DNA of 64,000 nt from Lachnospiraceae bacterium (GCA_004557975.1 SFEV01000017.1:11589-75588), one strand, 5' to 3'; shown: positions 48,025 to 57,896, numbered from the stretch's first letter. Translations and numbers: made by a program. The notes: a model not told the origin generated them from the letters alone.

Positions 48025-49091
48025 AAATTGCCATGCTGTGCTTCAGTGAAACCGGGCAGAGGACCGGAGAGCGGCTGATGGAAGGCTTGTGCCGTGCGGG
48101 AAATGAAGTGACACTGGAATGGAAAAGCAAATATCTGGAAAATTCCATATGTGAGAGTCATACGGAGTGGGCCGGGAGACAGTTCGATTCGGAAAACGGC
48201 GGTGCCGACGCTGTCATCTTTATCGGGGCCTGCGGGATTGCAGTGCGCAGCATTGCACCGTTTGTAAAAAGCAAGAAGACAGACCCTGCAGTGCTGGTGG
48301 CAGATGAGTGCGGGAAATTCGTGATTTCTCTGCTCTCCGGGCACCTGGGAGGTGCCAATGAGCTGGCAGCACTCTCTGCGGACATCCTGGGAGCCATTCC
48401 TGTCATTACGACAGCCACCGATCTTCACAGAAGATTTGCCGTCGATGTATTTGCAAAGAAGAATGACTGCGCTATATTTCCGATGAACGCGGCAAAGGCG
48501 GTCTCCGCCGCACTTCTGGCGGGAGAGGCTGTCGGATTTTACAGTGATTTTCCCTGGGACGGAGAACTGCCGGACGGGGTTATTCTCTGCAGACGGGACG
48601 GAAGCAGTGAGAAGGATAATCTGCGGCCCCGGATCGGCATAGCAGTCAGCATACACAGCGACTGCTGCCCCTTTTCTGTCACGGTACATGTTGTACCGAA
48701 GATTGTGTCTCTGGGAATCGGCTGCCGGAAAAACAAAGAAGAAGAAGCTGTTTTCCACGCTGCAGAATCCTGCCTCCAGGAGAATTCTGTTTTCCGGGAA
48801 GCGCTTTTCTGCATGGCGAGTATTGATCTGAAAAAAAATGAGGCGGGGCTTCTGGCGCTTTCGCAGAAGTGGAAGCTGCCGTTTCTGACGTACGATGCCT
48901 GTTCACTGCGGGACGTGCAGGGAAGCTTCAGCCCCTCAGCATTTGTGGAAACTACAACGGGAGTGGACAACGTCTGTGAGCGAAGCGCGGTGCTTTCCGG
49001 CGGATGTGCAGCACTGCTCCAGAAGAAAAAAAGCGGCTGCGGCGTGACGACGGCGCTGGCAGTCAGAGATTGGAGGATTCGTTTTGAATAA
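48021..49091 (+). CDS. cbiG: Cobalt-precorrin-5A hydrolase CbiG
   Basis: The 356-residue CbiG opens the ring lactone and releases acetaldehyde. N-terminal domain: MKIAMLCFSETGQRTGERL and FIGACGIAVRSIAPFVKSKK. Central: LLSGHLGGANELAALSADIL. C-terminal (CobE-like) domain: LGIGCRKNKEEE and FVETTTGVDNVCERSAV. The ATG at 48021 shares bases with the cbiF stop and gives the usual N-terminus; an upstream in-frame ATG at 48000 is less likely. The 3' end overlaps cbiH by 8 nt. Confidence 0.95.
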   Translation: MKIAMLCFSETGQRTGERLMEGLCRAGNEVTLEWKSKYLENSICESHTEWAGRQFDSENGGADAVIFIGACGIAVRSIAPFVKSKKTDPAVLVADECGKFVISLLSGHLGGANELAALSADILGAIPVITTATDLHRRFAVDVFAKKNDCAIFPMNAAKAVSAALLAGEAVGFYSDFPWDGELPDGVILCRRDGSSEKDNLRPRIGIAVSIHSDCCPFSVTVHVVPKIVSLGIGCRKNKEEEAVFHAAESCLQENSVFREALFCMASIDLKKNEAGLLALSQKWKLPFLTYDACSLRDVQGSFSPSAFVETTTGVDNVCERSAVLSGGCAALLQKKKSGCGVTTALAVRDWRIRFE

Positions 49092-49818
49092 AATATATGT
49101 GATTGGAATCGGGCCGGGCGCCTATGATCAGATGACAGGCAGGGCAATCCGTGCCATGGAGGAGAGCGATGTCATCATCGGCTATACGGTGTACGTTGAT
49201 CTGGTGAAGGAATATTTTGCAGGAAAAGAATTTATGACGACACCGATGAAAAAGGAAGTAGAGCGCTGTGAGCTGGCTTTTGAAGAAGCTTCAGGCGGCA
49301 AAATTGTGTCCATGATCTGCAGCGGCGATGCAGGCGTCTATGGAATGGCGGGACTGATGTATGAAATTGGAGAGCGGTATCCGCAGGTGGAGCTGGAGAT
49401 CATTCCGGGTGTCACGGCAGCTACGGGCGGCGCAGCCGTTCTCGGTGCACCGCTGATCCACGATTTCTGTCTGATCAGCCTGAGCGATCTGCTGACACCG
49501 TGGGAAAAGATTGAAGCAAGGCTCCTGGGTGCATCCCAGGCGGACTTTGTGATCTGCCTGTACAATCCGTCCAGCAGAAAACGCAGCGATTACCTGCAGA
49601 AGGCGTGTGATCTGATGATGCAGTACAAGTCGCCTGAGACTGTGTGTGGAATTGTGAGCAATATCGCGCGGGAGGGAGAAAGCGCGCGTGTCCTTACGCT
49701 GGCCGAGCTTCGTGATACAAAGGTGGATATGTTTACAACGGTATTTGTGGGAAATTCCCAGACGAAGGAGATTGGCGGCAAGATGGTTACGCCGCGGGGA
49801 TACCGTGTAAGACAGTAA
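49084..49818 (+). CDS. cbiH: Cobalt-factor III/precorrin-3B C17-methyltransferase
   Basis: 244-residue tetrapyrrole methylase with VIGIGPGAYDQMTGRA, GYTVYVDLVKEYF (the GYxxYxDL motif of CbiH/CobJ), ICSGDAGVYGMAGLMYE and GVTAATGGAAVLGAPL. It performs C17 methylation with ring contraction. The start is TTG at 49084, 7 nt after GGAGG, inside the cbiG end. Confidence 0.95.
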   Translation: MNKIYVIGIGPGAYDQMTGRAIRAMEESDVIIGYTVYVDLVKEYFAGKEFMTTPMKKEVERCELAFEEASGGKIVSMICSGDAGVYGMAGLMYEIGERYPQVELEIIPGVTAATGGAAVLGAPLIHDFCLISLSDLLTPWEKIEARLLGASQADFVICLYNPSSRKRSDYLQKACDLMMQYKSPETVCGIVSNIAREGESARVLTLAELRDTKVDMFTTVFVGNSQTKEIGGKMVTPRGYRVRQ

Positions 49819-49839
49819 ACGCAGAGTGGTGGAGGAGAC

Positions 49840-51894
49840 ATGTACAGAGTGATTGTATTTGCCGGGACGACGGAGGGATATGCCATCAGCCGTTTTCTGG
49901 CGGAAAATAAAATTCCGGTCTGTGCCTGCGTCGCGACGGAATATGGCAGTAAATCACTGGAGCAGGGAGAGTATCTGGATGTGCGCACGGGAAGGATGGA
50001 TGCCGGGGAAATGGAGGCGCTGTTTGGGGAGCAGAGACCGGAGCTGGTTCTCGATGCCACCCACCCGTACGCGGCTGAGGTGACGGAGAACATCCGCAGT
50101 GCCTGTGAAAGGGCTTCTGTGGCATACCAGCGCGTACTGCGGGAAAGTGACGGCGTACAGGATGGAATTGTGTATGTTGACAGCACGCATGATGCTGTGG
50201 AATTTCTGAAAAAGACGGAAGGAAACATTCTTCTGACAACAGGAAGCAAGGAGCTTGCCGCATATACACAGCTTCCGGATTATGAAAACCGGCTGTATGC
50301 CAGAGTGCTTTCACTGCCTTCTGTCCTTGAGACCTGCCGTTTCTGCGGAATTGAGGGGAAGCACCTGATCGGTATGCAGGGACCGTTTTCCAGGGAAATG
50401 AATGTTGCCACACTGCGTCAGTATGACTGTAAGTGGCTTGTGACGAAGGATACAGGTGCTGCCGGAGGCTTCCGTGAAAAAACAGAAGCCGCCGCCGAGT
50501 GCGGCGCTGCTGTCGTAGTAATCGGAAGACCGCTTCAGGAAACGGGAATTACGGTGAGAGCCTGCAGAAAAATGCTGGCCAGGCGGTTCGGTTTTCCATT
50601 AAGGCCGAAGGTGACGCTGCTTGGGATCGGTACGGGAGGAGTCAATACCCGGACTGAGGAATGCCGGAAAGCTCTGGAGGAAGCGGAGCTGGTGATCGGA
50701 GCCTCCAGAATGGTGGAAGCATCGAGGCTTCCCCACCATGAGGTTTTCTGTGAATACCGAAGTGAAGTGATTGCGGAGTATATCAGGGAACACGCAGAGT
50801 ATGAACATATCGCGGTGGTATTTTCCGGAGACATCGGATTTTTCAGCGGTGCCAAAAAGCTGCTTCAGCTGCTGGAGCGCAGTCCTGAGGATTCTGCTCA
50901 GGATACAGAGGAGCAGCCGGACATTCAGGTACGTATGGTGTGCGGTATTTCATCGCTGTCTTATTTTATGGCAAAAATCGGCCTTTCCTGGGATGATGCC
51001 AGGATTGTCAGCGCTCACGGAAGGGACTGCAATCTGCCGGTAATGATCCGGCACAACAGAAAGGTGTTTTCGATTCTCGGTACGAAGACCGCTGTGGCAG
51101 AGCTTTCACGAAAACTTGTATCCTATGGGATGGGAGATGTACTGCTGTATGTCGGGGAAAATCTCTCCTATCCGAATGAAAAAACATTTGTGAAAACAGC
51201 TTCAGAGCTTGAACAGTATGAGGGTGATTCTCTCAGCGTCGTATGTGCCTGCAATGAACGTGCAGACGCGCTTCCCGCAACCCACGGTATCAGTGATGCG
51301 GAATTTCTGAGAGGAAAGGCTCCCATGACGAAAGAGGAGGTGCGTACAGTCTCCCTGTCAAAGCTTCGTCTCAGCGAGGATTCTGTATGTTATGATGTGG
51401 GAGCGGGGACCGGGTCGGTGGCCATAGAGATGGCGCTGCGCGCATACCGCGGAACTGTATATGCTATTGAAAAAAAAGAGGATGCAGTGCATCTGCTGGA
51501 GGAAAACAGGCAGAAATTTGCGGCGGACAATCTTGAAATTGTGTACGGCATGGCTCCGGAAGCCCTGGATCCGCTTCCTGCCCCGACCCATGCATTTGTG
51601 GGAGGCTCTTCCGGAAATCTGAGACAGATTCTTGCGCTTTTGCTTCAGAAGAATCCGTCTGTGAGGATTGTTATCAACTGTATCACGCTGGAAACGGTGA
51701 CGGAGGCGCTGGAGGCAGTGCGGACTTTCCGCTTTATGGAGTCGGATATTGTGCAGGTTACCGTCTCACGTGCCAGGGAGCTGGGACGGTATCACATGAT
51801 GATGGGGGAAAATCCGATCTATATTATTACGTGCCAGTATCCCGGGAAAGACAGGGAAACAGAACATGAAGCAAAATGCGATCATGCAGTCTGA
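49840..51894 (+). CDS. Trifunctional fusion CbiJ-CbiE-CbiT
   Basis: 684 residues combining three corrin enzymes. Residues 1-250 are cobalt-precorrin-6A reductase (CbiJ/CobK): FAGTTEGYAISRFLAEN, LDATHPYAAEVTEN, IGMQGPFSREMN. From about 257, KVTLLGIGTGG and a methylase fold form CbiE, with GDIGFFSGAKKLL and the GISSLSYFMAKIGLSWDDA stretch. From about 483, GISDAEFLRGKAPMTKEEVR and DVGAGTGSVAIEMA (SAM motif near residue 519) form CbiT, the C15-methylating decarboxylase. CbiE-CbiT fusions are known as CobL; CbiJ in the same chain is less usual. GGAGGAG precedes the ATG. Confidence 0.95.
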   Translation: MYRVIVFAGTTEGYAISRFLAENKIPVCACVATEYGSKSLEQGEYLDVRTGRMDAGEMEALFGEQRPELVLDATHPYAAEVTENIRSACERASVAYQRVLRESDGVQDGIVYVDSTHDAVEFLKKTEGNILLTTGSKELAAYTQLPDYENRLYARVLSLPSVLETCRFCGIEGKHLIGMQGPFSREMNVATLRQYDCKWLVTKDTGAAGGFREKTEAAAECGAAVVVIGRPLQETGITVRACRKMLARRFGFPLRPKVTLLGIGTGGVNTRTEECRKALEEAELVIGASRMVEASRLPHHEVFCEYRSEVIAEYIREHAEYEHIAVVFSGDIGFFSGAKKLLQLLERSPEDSAQDTEEQPDIQVRMVCGISSLSYFMAKIGLSWDDARIVSAHGRDCNLPVMIRHNRKVFSILGTKTAVAELSRKLVSYGMGDVLLYVGENLSYPNEKTFVKTASELEQYEGDSLSVVCACNERADALPATHGISDAEFLRGKAPMTKEEVRTVSLSKLRLSEDSVCYDVGAGTGSVAIEMALRAYRGTVYAIEKKEDAVHLLEENRQKFAADNLEIVYGMAPEALDPLPAPTHAFVGGSSGNLRQILALLLQKNPSVRIVINCITLETVTEALEAVRTFRFMESDIVQVTVSRARELGRYHMMMGENPIYIITCQYPGKDRETEHEAKCDHAV

Positions 51895-51914
51895 TGAGAT
51901 AAGGAGGCCGATAT

Positions 51915-53309
51915 ATGAATACTCCGAGAATTCTTCTCGCGGCAGGTGCCAGCGGAAGCGGAAAAACTCTGATAACCTGCGGAATTCTGCAGGCGCTGGT
52001 AAACAGAGGACTGCAGGTCTCATCCTTCAAATGCGGTCCCGATTATATTGATCCCATGTTTCACAGCAGGGTGATCGGGACGAGATCTGCAAATCTGGAC
52101 ACATTTTTTACCACGGAGGAATGCACACGGTATCTGCTTGGCAGAAATGCAATGGGCAGCGATATCTCTGTGATGGAAGGCGTCATGGGATATTATGACG
52201 GTGTGGGAGGCATGACGACCAGGGCAAGCGCCTATGATCTTGCATGTGTCACCGATACACCGGCCGTTCTGATTGTAAACAGCAGGGGCATGAGTGTGTC
52301 ACTTGCCGCCTACATCAAAGGCTTTCTCGAGTACAGGGCGGACAGCCGGATCAGAGGTGTGATCTTTAACAGAATGTCGCCCATGCTGTATCCGAGGATG
52401 AAAAAACTGGTGGAGGAAGAGTTGGGGGTGACAGTGCTCGGCTACGTCCCGGAGGTGAAAGATTGTGTGATTGAAAGCCGCCATCTGGGGCTTGTGCTGC
52501 CTGAGGAGATTGACGGTCTGCGGGAGAGACTGAATCAACTGGCGCAGGTCCTGGAGGAAACTCTTGATATGGAGAAGCTTCTGGAGCTGGCGCGGACGGC
52601 GCCGGGATTACCGGATGTGAGTTTTGCAAATCCTGCGTCTGCGTACAGACTGTCGGAGCCGGTGAGAGTCGGCGTTGCGGCGGATGAAGCTTTCTGCTTC
52701 ATTTATAAAGATAATCTGCGTCTGCTGGAGAAGATGGGCGCACAGCTCGTTTACATTTCTCCTCTTCATGATGGGCAGCTTCCGGAAGATCTGGATGGTC
52801 TGCTGCTGTATGGCGGCTACCCTGAGCTGCACGCCCACGTGCTGGAGGAGAACCGGTCCATGCGCCGGTCCGTGCAGCTGGCCCTTGATGACGGGATGGC
52901 CTGTATGGCAGAGTGCGGCGGATTTATGTATCTCCATGAGGAGATGGAGGATATGGATGGAATCGGCCACCGGATGGCAGGAGTTATAAAGGGACGGGCA
53001 TACAGGACAGAAAGACTTAGCCGTTTCGGATATATTACACTGGAAAGCAAAGCCGGAGATATCTTTGGGAAAATTCCGGCTCACGAATTTCACTACTTTG
53101 ATTCCACAGACTGCGGGAAAGATTTTCATGCGTCAAAGCCGGAGAGCACCAGAGGCTGGGACTGCATGCACAGGACGGACCGCATGCTGGCAGGCTTTCC
53201 TCATCTGTACTACTATGGCAATCCGGAAATCCCCAGGTGGTTTCTGGAAAACTGCCTTGCGTATAAAAGGTGCAGATATGAGAAAAACAGTGTGCAGAAG
53301 AAAATGTAA
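51915..53309 (+). CDS. cbiA: Cobyrinate a,c-diamide synthase
   Basis: 464 residues. N-terminal P-loop LLAAGASGSGKTLITCGIL, CGPDYIDPMFH, VMEGVMGYYDGVGG. The C-terminal class I glutamine amidotransferase domain has YGGYPELHAHVLEEN and the nucleophile region CMAECGGFMYLHEEM. It amidates the a and c side chains using ATP and glutamine. AGGAGG lies 8 nt before the ATG. Confidence 0.97.
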   Translation: MNTPRILLAAGASGSGKTLITCGILQALVNRGLQVSSFKCGPDYIDPMFHSRVIGTRSANLDTFFTTEECTRYLLGRNAMGSDISVMEGVMGYYDGVGGMTTRASAYDLACVTDTPAVLIVNSRGMSVSLAAYIKGFLEYRADSRIRGVIFNRMSPMLYPRMKKLVEEELGVTVLGYVPEVKDCVIESRHLGLVLPEEIDGLRERLNQLAQVLEETLDMEKLLELARTAPGLPDVSFANPASAYRLSEPVRVGVAADEAFCFIYKDNLRLLEKMGAQLVYISPLHDGQLPEDLDGLLLYGGYPELHAHVLEENRSMRRSVQLALDDGMACMAECGGFMYLHEEMEDMDGIGHRMAGVIKGRAYRTERLSRFGYITLESKAGDIFGKIPAHEFHYFDSTDCGKDFHASKPESTRGWDCMHRTDRMLAGFPHLYYYGNPEIPRWFLENCLAYKRCRYEKNSVQKKM

Positions 53310-53342
53310 CGGGTATACAAACGCTGTGGAGGTGAAAGAGTA

Positions 53343-54851
53343 ATGGCGAAGACAATTATGGTACAGGGAACAATGTCGAATGCCGGGAAAAGTCTGCTGG
53401 CAGCAGGTCTGTGCAGGATATTCCGGCAGGATGGATACAGGGTTGCACCCTTTAAATCTCAGAATATGGCTCTGAATTCCTTCATCACGGAGGAAGGCCT
53501 GGAGATGGGACGCGCTCAGGTCATGCAGGCGGAGGCAGCCGGGATTGCGCCATCTGTTCTGATGAATCCTGTCCTGCTGAAGCCGACCAACGATATCGGT
53601 TCCCAGGTGATTGTGAACGGAGAAGTACTCGGGACCATGAGCGCCCGGGATTATTTTAAGTATAAGAAAAAACTGATTCCGGATATTATGAAAGCATTCG
53701 ATAAACTGGCCGGTGAAAATGATATTATTGTCCTTGAGGGTGCCGGAAGCCCCGCGGAGATTAATCTGAAGGATGAAGATATCGTAAATATGGGAATGGC
53801 AAAGCTGGCGAAAGCGCCGGTGCTTCTGGCAGGTGACATCGACAGGGGCGGCGTGTTCGCACAGCTGATTGGCACGGTGGAGCTGCTGGAGCCGGATGAG
53901 CGGGCCATGATCAAAGGACTGATCATCAATAAATTCCGGGGAGACAAGACTATTCTCGATCCGGGAATCCGGATGCTGGAGGAAAAAAGCGGTATTCCTG
54001 TGGTAGGTGTCGCTCCGTACATGCAGATTTCGCTGGAGGATGAGGACAGTCTGACAGAGCGGTTTGACAGAAAGCAGGAGGTTGGTCTCATAGACCTTGC
54101 GGTGATCCGTCTGCCGCGGATATCCAACTTCACCGATTTCAATCCGCTGGAAAGTATTCCCGGAGTTTCTCTGCGCTACGTAAAACGTCCCGATGAATTG
54201 CAGAATCCCGATATGATTCTTCTGCCCGGAACGAAGAACACGATGGAGGATCTGCGCTGGATGCGTGAGAGCGGCATGGAGGCAGCAATTCTGAAAAAAG
54301 CTTCACAGGGAACATTTATTTTCGGAATCTGCGGTGGCTATCAGATGCTGGGGGAAACACTGAGTGATCCCTGCGGCGTGGAAGCCGGAGGAACCATGCG
54401 CGGTATGGGGCTTCTTCCCATGGATACAGTGTTTGCAGAGAATAAGACGAGGACACGTGTATCAGGAACCTTTGGCATGCTGGACGGGGATCTGTCCCCG
54501 CTTTCCGGTACGAGGCTGGAGGGGTATGAAATCCATATGGGAGAGACGGTTCTGAAGGGAGATGCGAAGCCATCCACACAGATCAGAGACAGTGTCAGCA
54601 GGACAGAAAAAGAAGACGGCGCATATAGGAAGAATGTCTGTGGTACATACGTCCACGGCGTATTTGACCGGGAAGAGACTGCGGCGGCAATGATCCGTCT
54701 CATCGGACAGAAAAAAGGTATTGATGTCAGTGCGATGCAGGGAGTTGATTTTGCTGCCTTTAAAGAAAGTCAGTATGACCTGCTGGCATCAGAGCTGCGC
54801 AGACATCTCGATATGGAAAGGATATATGAAATTCTGGAGCAGGGAATCTGA
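53343..54851 (+). CDS. cbiP: Cobyric acid synthase
   Basis: 502 residues. N-terminal IMVQGTMSNAGKSLLAAGLC (P-loop), FKSQNMALNSF, GRAQVMQAEAAG, ILLGxD-type segment LAGDIDRGGVFAQL. The C-terminal amidotransferase domain has LPGTKNTMEDL and the nucleophile in FGICGGYQMLGE, with GYEIHMGE. It adds four amides to give cobyric acid. Preceded by GGAGGTGA. Confidence 0.97.
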   Translation: MAKTIMVQGTMSNAGKSLLAAGLCRIFRQDGYRVAPFKSQNMALNSFITEEGLEMGRAQVMQAEAAGIAPSVLMNPVLLKPTNDIGSQVIVNGEVLGTMSARDYFKYKKKLIPDIMKAFDKLAGENDIIVLEGAGSPAEINLKDEDIVNMGMAKLAKAPVLLAGDIDRGGVFAQLIGTVELLEPDERAMIKGLIINKFRGDKTILDPGIRMLEEKSGIPVVGVAPYMQISLEDEDSLTERFDRKQEVGLIDLAVIRLPRISNFTDFNPLESIPGVSLRYVKRPDELQNPDMILLPGTKNTMEDLRWMRESGMEAAILKKASQGTFIFGICGGYQMLGETLSDPCGVEAGGTMRGMGLLPMDTVFAENKTRTRVSGTFGMLDGDLSPLSGTRLEGYEIHMGETVLKGDAKPSTQIRDSVSRTEKEDGAYRKNVCGTYVHGVFDREETAAAMIRLIGQKKGIDVSAMQGVDFAAFKESQYDLLASELRRHLDMERIYEILEQGI

Positions 54852-54897
54852 ACCGGATAACAATGCAACAGCAGTATGCAGGAGAAGAGGTAAGTGT

Positions 54898-55545
54898 ATG
54901 AAAGTTGAACTGGAAAATGTAAAGCCGATGGAGATCGAAGCCAGAAGCTTTGAGATCATTACGGAGGAGCTGGGAGATAAAAAACTTGTGCCGGGAACGG
55001 AGCTGATTGTGAAGCGATGCATTCACACCAGCGCTGATTTTGATTATGCAGATAATCTCTGTTTTTCTGAACGGGCAGTGGAAAAGGCGATTGAGGCACT
55101 GAAAGAAGGAGCATGCATTGTGACAGACACGCAGATGGCAAAGGCGGGTATCAATAAAAAGGTGCTGGAACGCTTCGGCGGAGAGGTATTCTGCTTTATG
55201 TCGGATGAGGATGTGGCACGGATGGCGAAGGAAAACGGGACGACCAGGGCAACCGTGAGTATGGATAAAGCTGCCTCTCTCGACCGGAAACTGATTTTTG
55301 CCATCGGCAATGCACCGACGGCGCTTGTGCGGCTTTACGAACTGATTCAGGACAAAAAACTTTCCCCGGAGCTGATCATCGGTGTTCCGGTTGGCTTTGT
55401 CAATGTGGTACAGTCGAAGGAGCTGATTATGCAGACCGATGTACCGTACATTGTTGCGCGCGGAAGAAAGGGCGGAAGCAATATTGCGGCATGTATCTGC
55501 AATGCGCTGCTGTATATGATCGATGAGACGAGGGGAAAGGCATAA
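54898..55545 (+). CDS. cbiC: Cobalt-precorrin-8 methylmutase
   Basis: 215 residues of the CbiC/CobH fold: IEARSFEII, VKRCIHTSADFDYADN with the catalytic His, CIVTDTQMAKAGI, FAIGNAPTAL, GVPVGFVNVVQSKE and ARGRKGGSNIAACICNALL. It moves a methyl from C11 to C12 to give cobyrinate. The ATG at 54898 with AGAGG 7 nt upstream is chosen; a frame open further upstream overlaps cbiP and lacks homology. Last gene of the block. Confidence 0.96.
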   Translation: MKVELENVKPMEIEARSFEIITEELGDKKLVPGTELIVKRCIHTSADFDYADNLCFSERAVEKAIEALKEGACIVTDTQMAKAGINKKVLERFGGEVFCFMSDEDVARMAKENGTTRATVSMDKAASLDRKLIFAIGNAPTALVRLYELIQDKKLSPELIIGVPVGFVNVVQSKELIMQTDVPYIVARGRKGGSNIAACICNALLYMIDETRGKA

Positions 55546-55562
55546 GGATAAAAAGCAACGGG

Positions 55563-55600
55563 GCTGCCGCAGGGGAATAATCTCCTGCAGCAGCCCTGTA
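55563..55600. terminator. Terminator between cbiC and the alpha-galactosidase gene
   Basis: Stem GGGCTGCCGCAGG/CCTGCAGCAGCCC with one mismatch. On the - strand it is followed by CGTTGC and five T residues, so it mainly ends the alpha-galactosidase transcript; it can also impede + strand readthrough. Confidence 0.78.
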
Positions 55601-55628
55601 TAAGTCTGTGCGTACGTCTTCAGGCAGG

Positions 55629-56939
55629 TCAGGATCTGTCAATCCGGTACAGTGCGCATGCATGGGGCGCCAGCATCGTTTCAATAATGCCATTGCGGCT
55701 GACAGTCACGTCTTTTGTCCAGAGCTCTTTCAGGGATACATTCTGATTCTCGATATCCAGTTCATCAAGGGATACAGAAACAGTACATACATCATCTGAG
55801 AGATTAAACAGTGCGGTATACGTGGACCGGTCTGCCGGGTTTTGCGACTTCCAGACGGCCTGTGTGTCATCCAGACGGATCTGGATTCTGTGACAGTCCG
55901 GGTGCAGCAGGCCGAGGACCTCGCGGTTCGTCAGCAGAGCCAGGGTCTCCTCATCCAATCCGGGCATTTCTGCGCCAAGCATCAGCGGAGAACCGAAGAT
56001 ACACCACAGTGTCATCATGGTGCGCTGTTCATCCGGGGAAAATAAGGTACTGCGCTCCTCACCGAATCCTCTGCCGACTTTTCCGAGAGGCAGCATATCA
56101 CAGTCGGGATAGCAGCCCGCACGGACGTGATTCTGCCACAGCTCGCAGCGGTGGAACATATTTTTCAGAAGCTTCCAGTTGTCCCAGAAATCATCGGTGA
56201 TACGCCACATATTGGCGTACTTCTCATAATGCCACGCCTGTTCAATCAGGGCGGGCCCCGGGGAGAGGGAGAGGACGATGGGACGTCCGCACTTCTGAAT
56301 CGCCCCTGCAATCATCTCAATCTCATGACGTGCATCGTACGCGTGCTCACCGTGAGGACTTGTGTTATTTACGTTGCAGATATCGTCACATTTGATAAAA
56401 TCGACGCCCCACGATGCGTACAGTTCAAGCAGGGAGTCATAATAGGCCTGCCCCGCTTCACAGTCGCGCAGGCCGTACATATCCGGATTCCAGCGGCAGA
56501 TGGACGATGGGTCAGCTGCCATGTCGGCAGTTACACTGCTTCCTTTGATTGTTCCGTGTGTGTGTGCGGCGATACGCGGGATGCCACGCATGATATGAAT
56601 TCCGAATTTCAGTCCCAGACTGTGGACATATTCAGCCAGAGGCGCAAATCCCTTTCCATCTCTGGAGGATGGAAACCGTTCCGGATCAGGAAGGAGACGG
56701 GAGTATTCATCTGTCTCCACCGGTGCAAAGGGAATATACTGGAATCTGTCGCGCATGGAGCCTGCTTTGTGGGCGTACCATTGAATATCGACGACAATGT
56801 ATTCCCATCCATACATTTTCAGATGTGCTGCCATGTAGTCGGCGTTTGCTCTGACATCTTCTTCCGTTACGGTGGTATCATAGTAATCATAGCTGTTCCA
56901 GCCCATGGGCGGGAATGGTGCAAAATAGTTTTTATTCAT
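55629..56939 (-). CDS. Alpha-galactosidase, GH27 family
   Basis: The 436-residue GH27 enzyme has a TIM barrel opening with PPMGWNSYDYY. YIVVDIQWY and LGLKFGIHIMRGIPR follow. The nucleophile is in GVDFIKCDDIC, about residue 185, and the acid/base Asp in WRITDDFWDNW. GSPLMLGAEMPGLDEE and a C-terminal beta domain complete it. No signal peptide, so it hydrolyses imported alpha-galactosides or related alpha-linked glycosides in the cytoplasm. The ATG at 56939 has AGGTGA upstream at good spacing; an ATG at 56957 overlaps that site. It follows the AraC-type gene by about 70 nt on the same strand. Confidence 0.92.
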   Translation of the reverse strand: MNKNYFAPFPPMGWNSYDYYDTTVTEEDVRANADYMAAHLKMYGWEYIVVDIQWYAHKAGSMRDRFQYIPFAPVETDEYSRLLPDPERFPSSRDGKGFAPLAEYVHSLGLKFGIHIMRGIPRIAAHTHGTIKGSSVTADMAADPSSICRWNPDMYGLRDCEAGQAYYDSLLELYASWGVDFIKCDDICNVNNTSPHGEHAYDARHEIEMIAGAIQKCGRPIVLSLSPGPALIEQAWHYEKYANMWRITDDFWDNWKLLKNMFHRCELWQNHVRAGCYPDCDMLPLGKVGRGFGEERSTLFSPDEQRTMMTLWCIFGSPLMLGAEMPGLDEETLALLTNREVLGLLHPDCHRIQIRLDDTQAVWKSQNPADRSTYTALFNLSDDVCTVSVSLDELDIENQNVSLKELWTKDVTVSRNGIIETMLAPHACALYRIDRS

Positions 56940-57009
56940 GAGCTTCTCACCTTTCATTTAATTTCAGCCATACGTCTGAATAAAAGTACAGCCGATCTGT
57001 ATTCTGTTC

Positions 57010-57867
57010 TCATTTCCTGTATGACGGCGGATACCCGAACTGTCTTTTGAACAGTCTCGAAAAATGAAATTCGTCGTAAAATCCCAGACTCAGCGCAATA
57101 TCACGCAGGACCCGGTTCGGGTAGAGACGGAGCTGCTCGTGAGCCAGATTCAGCTTCAGAGAGAGCTGGTACTGGTGGATTGAGATTCCCATAGCTTTTT
57201 TGAAACGGCCGCTTAAAGAACGCACACTGATCCTGTACTGGTCTGCCAGCTCCTGGGGAGTGAAAAAACGGGATGTATCGCAGCAGAACTGATGAATGAT
57301 ATCTTTTACTACTGAGTCAGTCTGCGGGGTGCCGCCTTCTGAGACGGCAAGCTCCGTCAGCAGAACATTCAGAAGGGAACTGAGACGGAAATCAGCATGC
57401 GCAGGTCGTGACCACAATGTCTCAATCATCTGCAGGAAGAGCTGTTCAATCTGAGGATTCTGTGTGCAGTCTGTTACTTTCCGTATGTAAAGTCCGTCTG
57501 ACGGCTCCGTCTGATCCGGCATGTACAGCGCATCCGGTACCGCAGTTACGGCTCTGTCTGGTGTATGCTTCGAGTTTTGCACATCCGTTCTGTCCCCTGG
57601 AAGAGCAGTGCAGTGGACATACATGTTTCGCATGTGCGGGCTGCATTTTTCCAGACTGTAATGCCTGCGGCCAGGTTCGAGAATCAGCAGCTGTCCCTTT
57701 TCGATATGGTAGCAGCTTTCGTCCTCCCAGATATCCCAGGATCCGCTCTGCATATACAGAAAATCGTATTCCGCCATGATGCGGTCAGGATGGAAGATGC
57801 CTTCCGGGCTGTAGTTGACGCTGCCGAGAGTGACAGTACGTGTGCCCTGCGTTGAAAAATAGATCAT
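57010..57867 (-). CDS. AraC-family transcriptional regulator
   Basis: The 285-residue protein has an N-terminal cupin-like sensor (IEKGQLLILEPGRRHYS) and a C-terminal pair of helix-turn-helix motifs: FTPQELADQYRISVRSLSGR and LRDIALSLGFYDEFHFSRLF, ending FKRQFGYPPSYRK. It probably activates the alpha-galactosidase gene behind it and the divergent GH127 gene in response to a sugar; inferred from position. AAAGGAG precedes the ATG. Confidence 0.93.
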   Translation of the reverse strand: MIYFSTQGTRTVTLGSVNYSPEGIFHPDRIMAEYDFLYMQSGSWDIWEDESCYHIEKGQLLILEPGRRHYSLEKCSPHMRNMYVHCTALPGDRTDVQNSKHTPDRAVTAVPDALYMPDQTEPSDGLYIRKVTDCTQNPQIEQLFLQMIETLWSRPAHADFRLSSLLNVLLTELAVSEGGTPQTDSVVKDIIHQFCCDTSRFFTPQELADQYRISVRSLSGRFKKAMGISIHQYQLSLKLNLAHEQLRLYPNRVLRDIALSLGFYDEFHFSRLFKRQFGYPPSYRK

Positions 57868-57896
57868 GGTGTCTCCTTTTATACTCCTTTTGCCGA

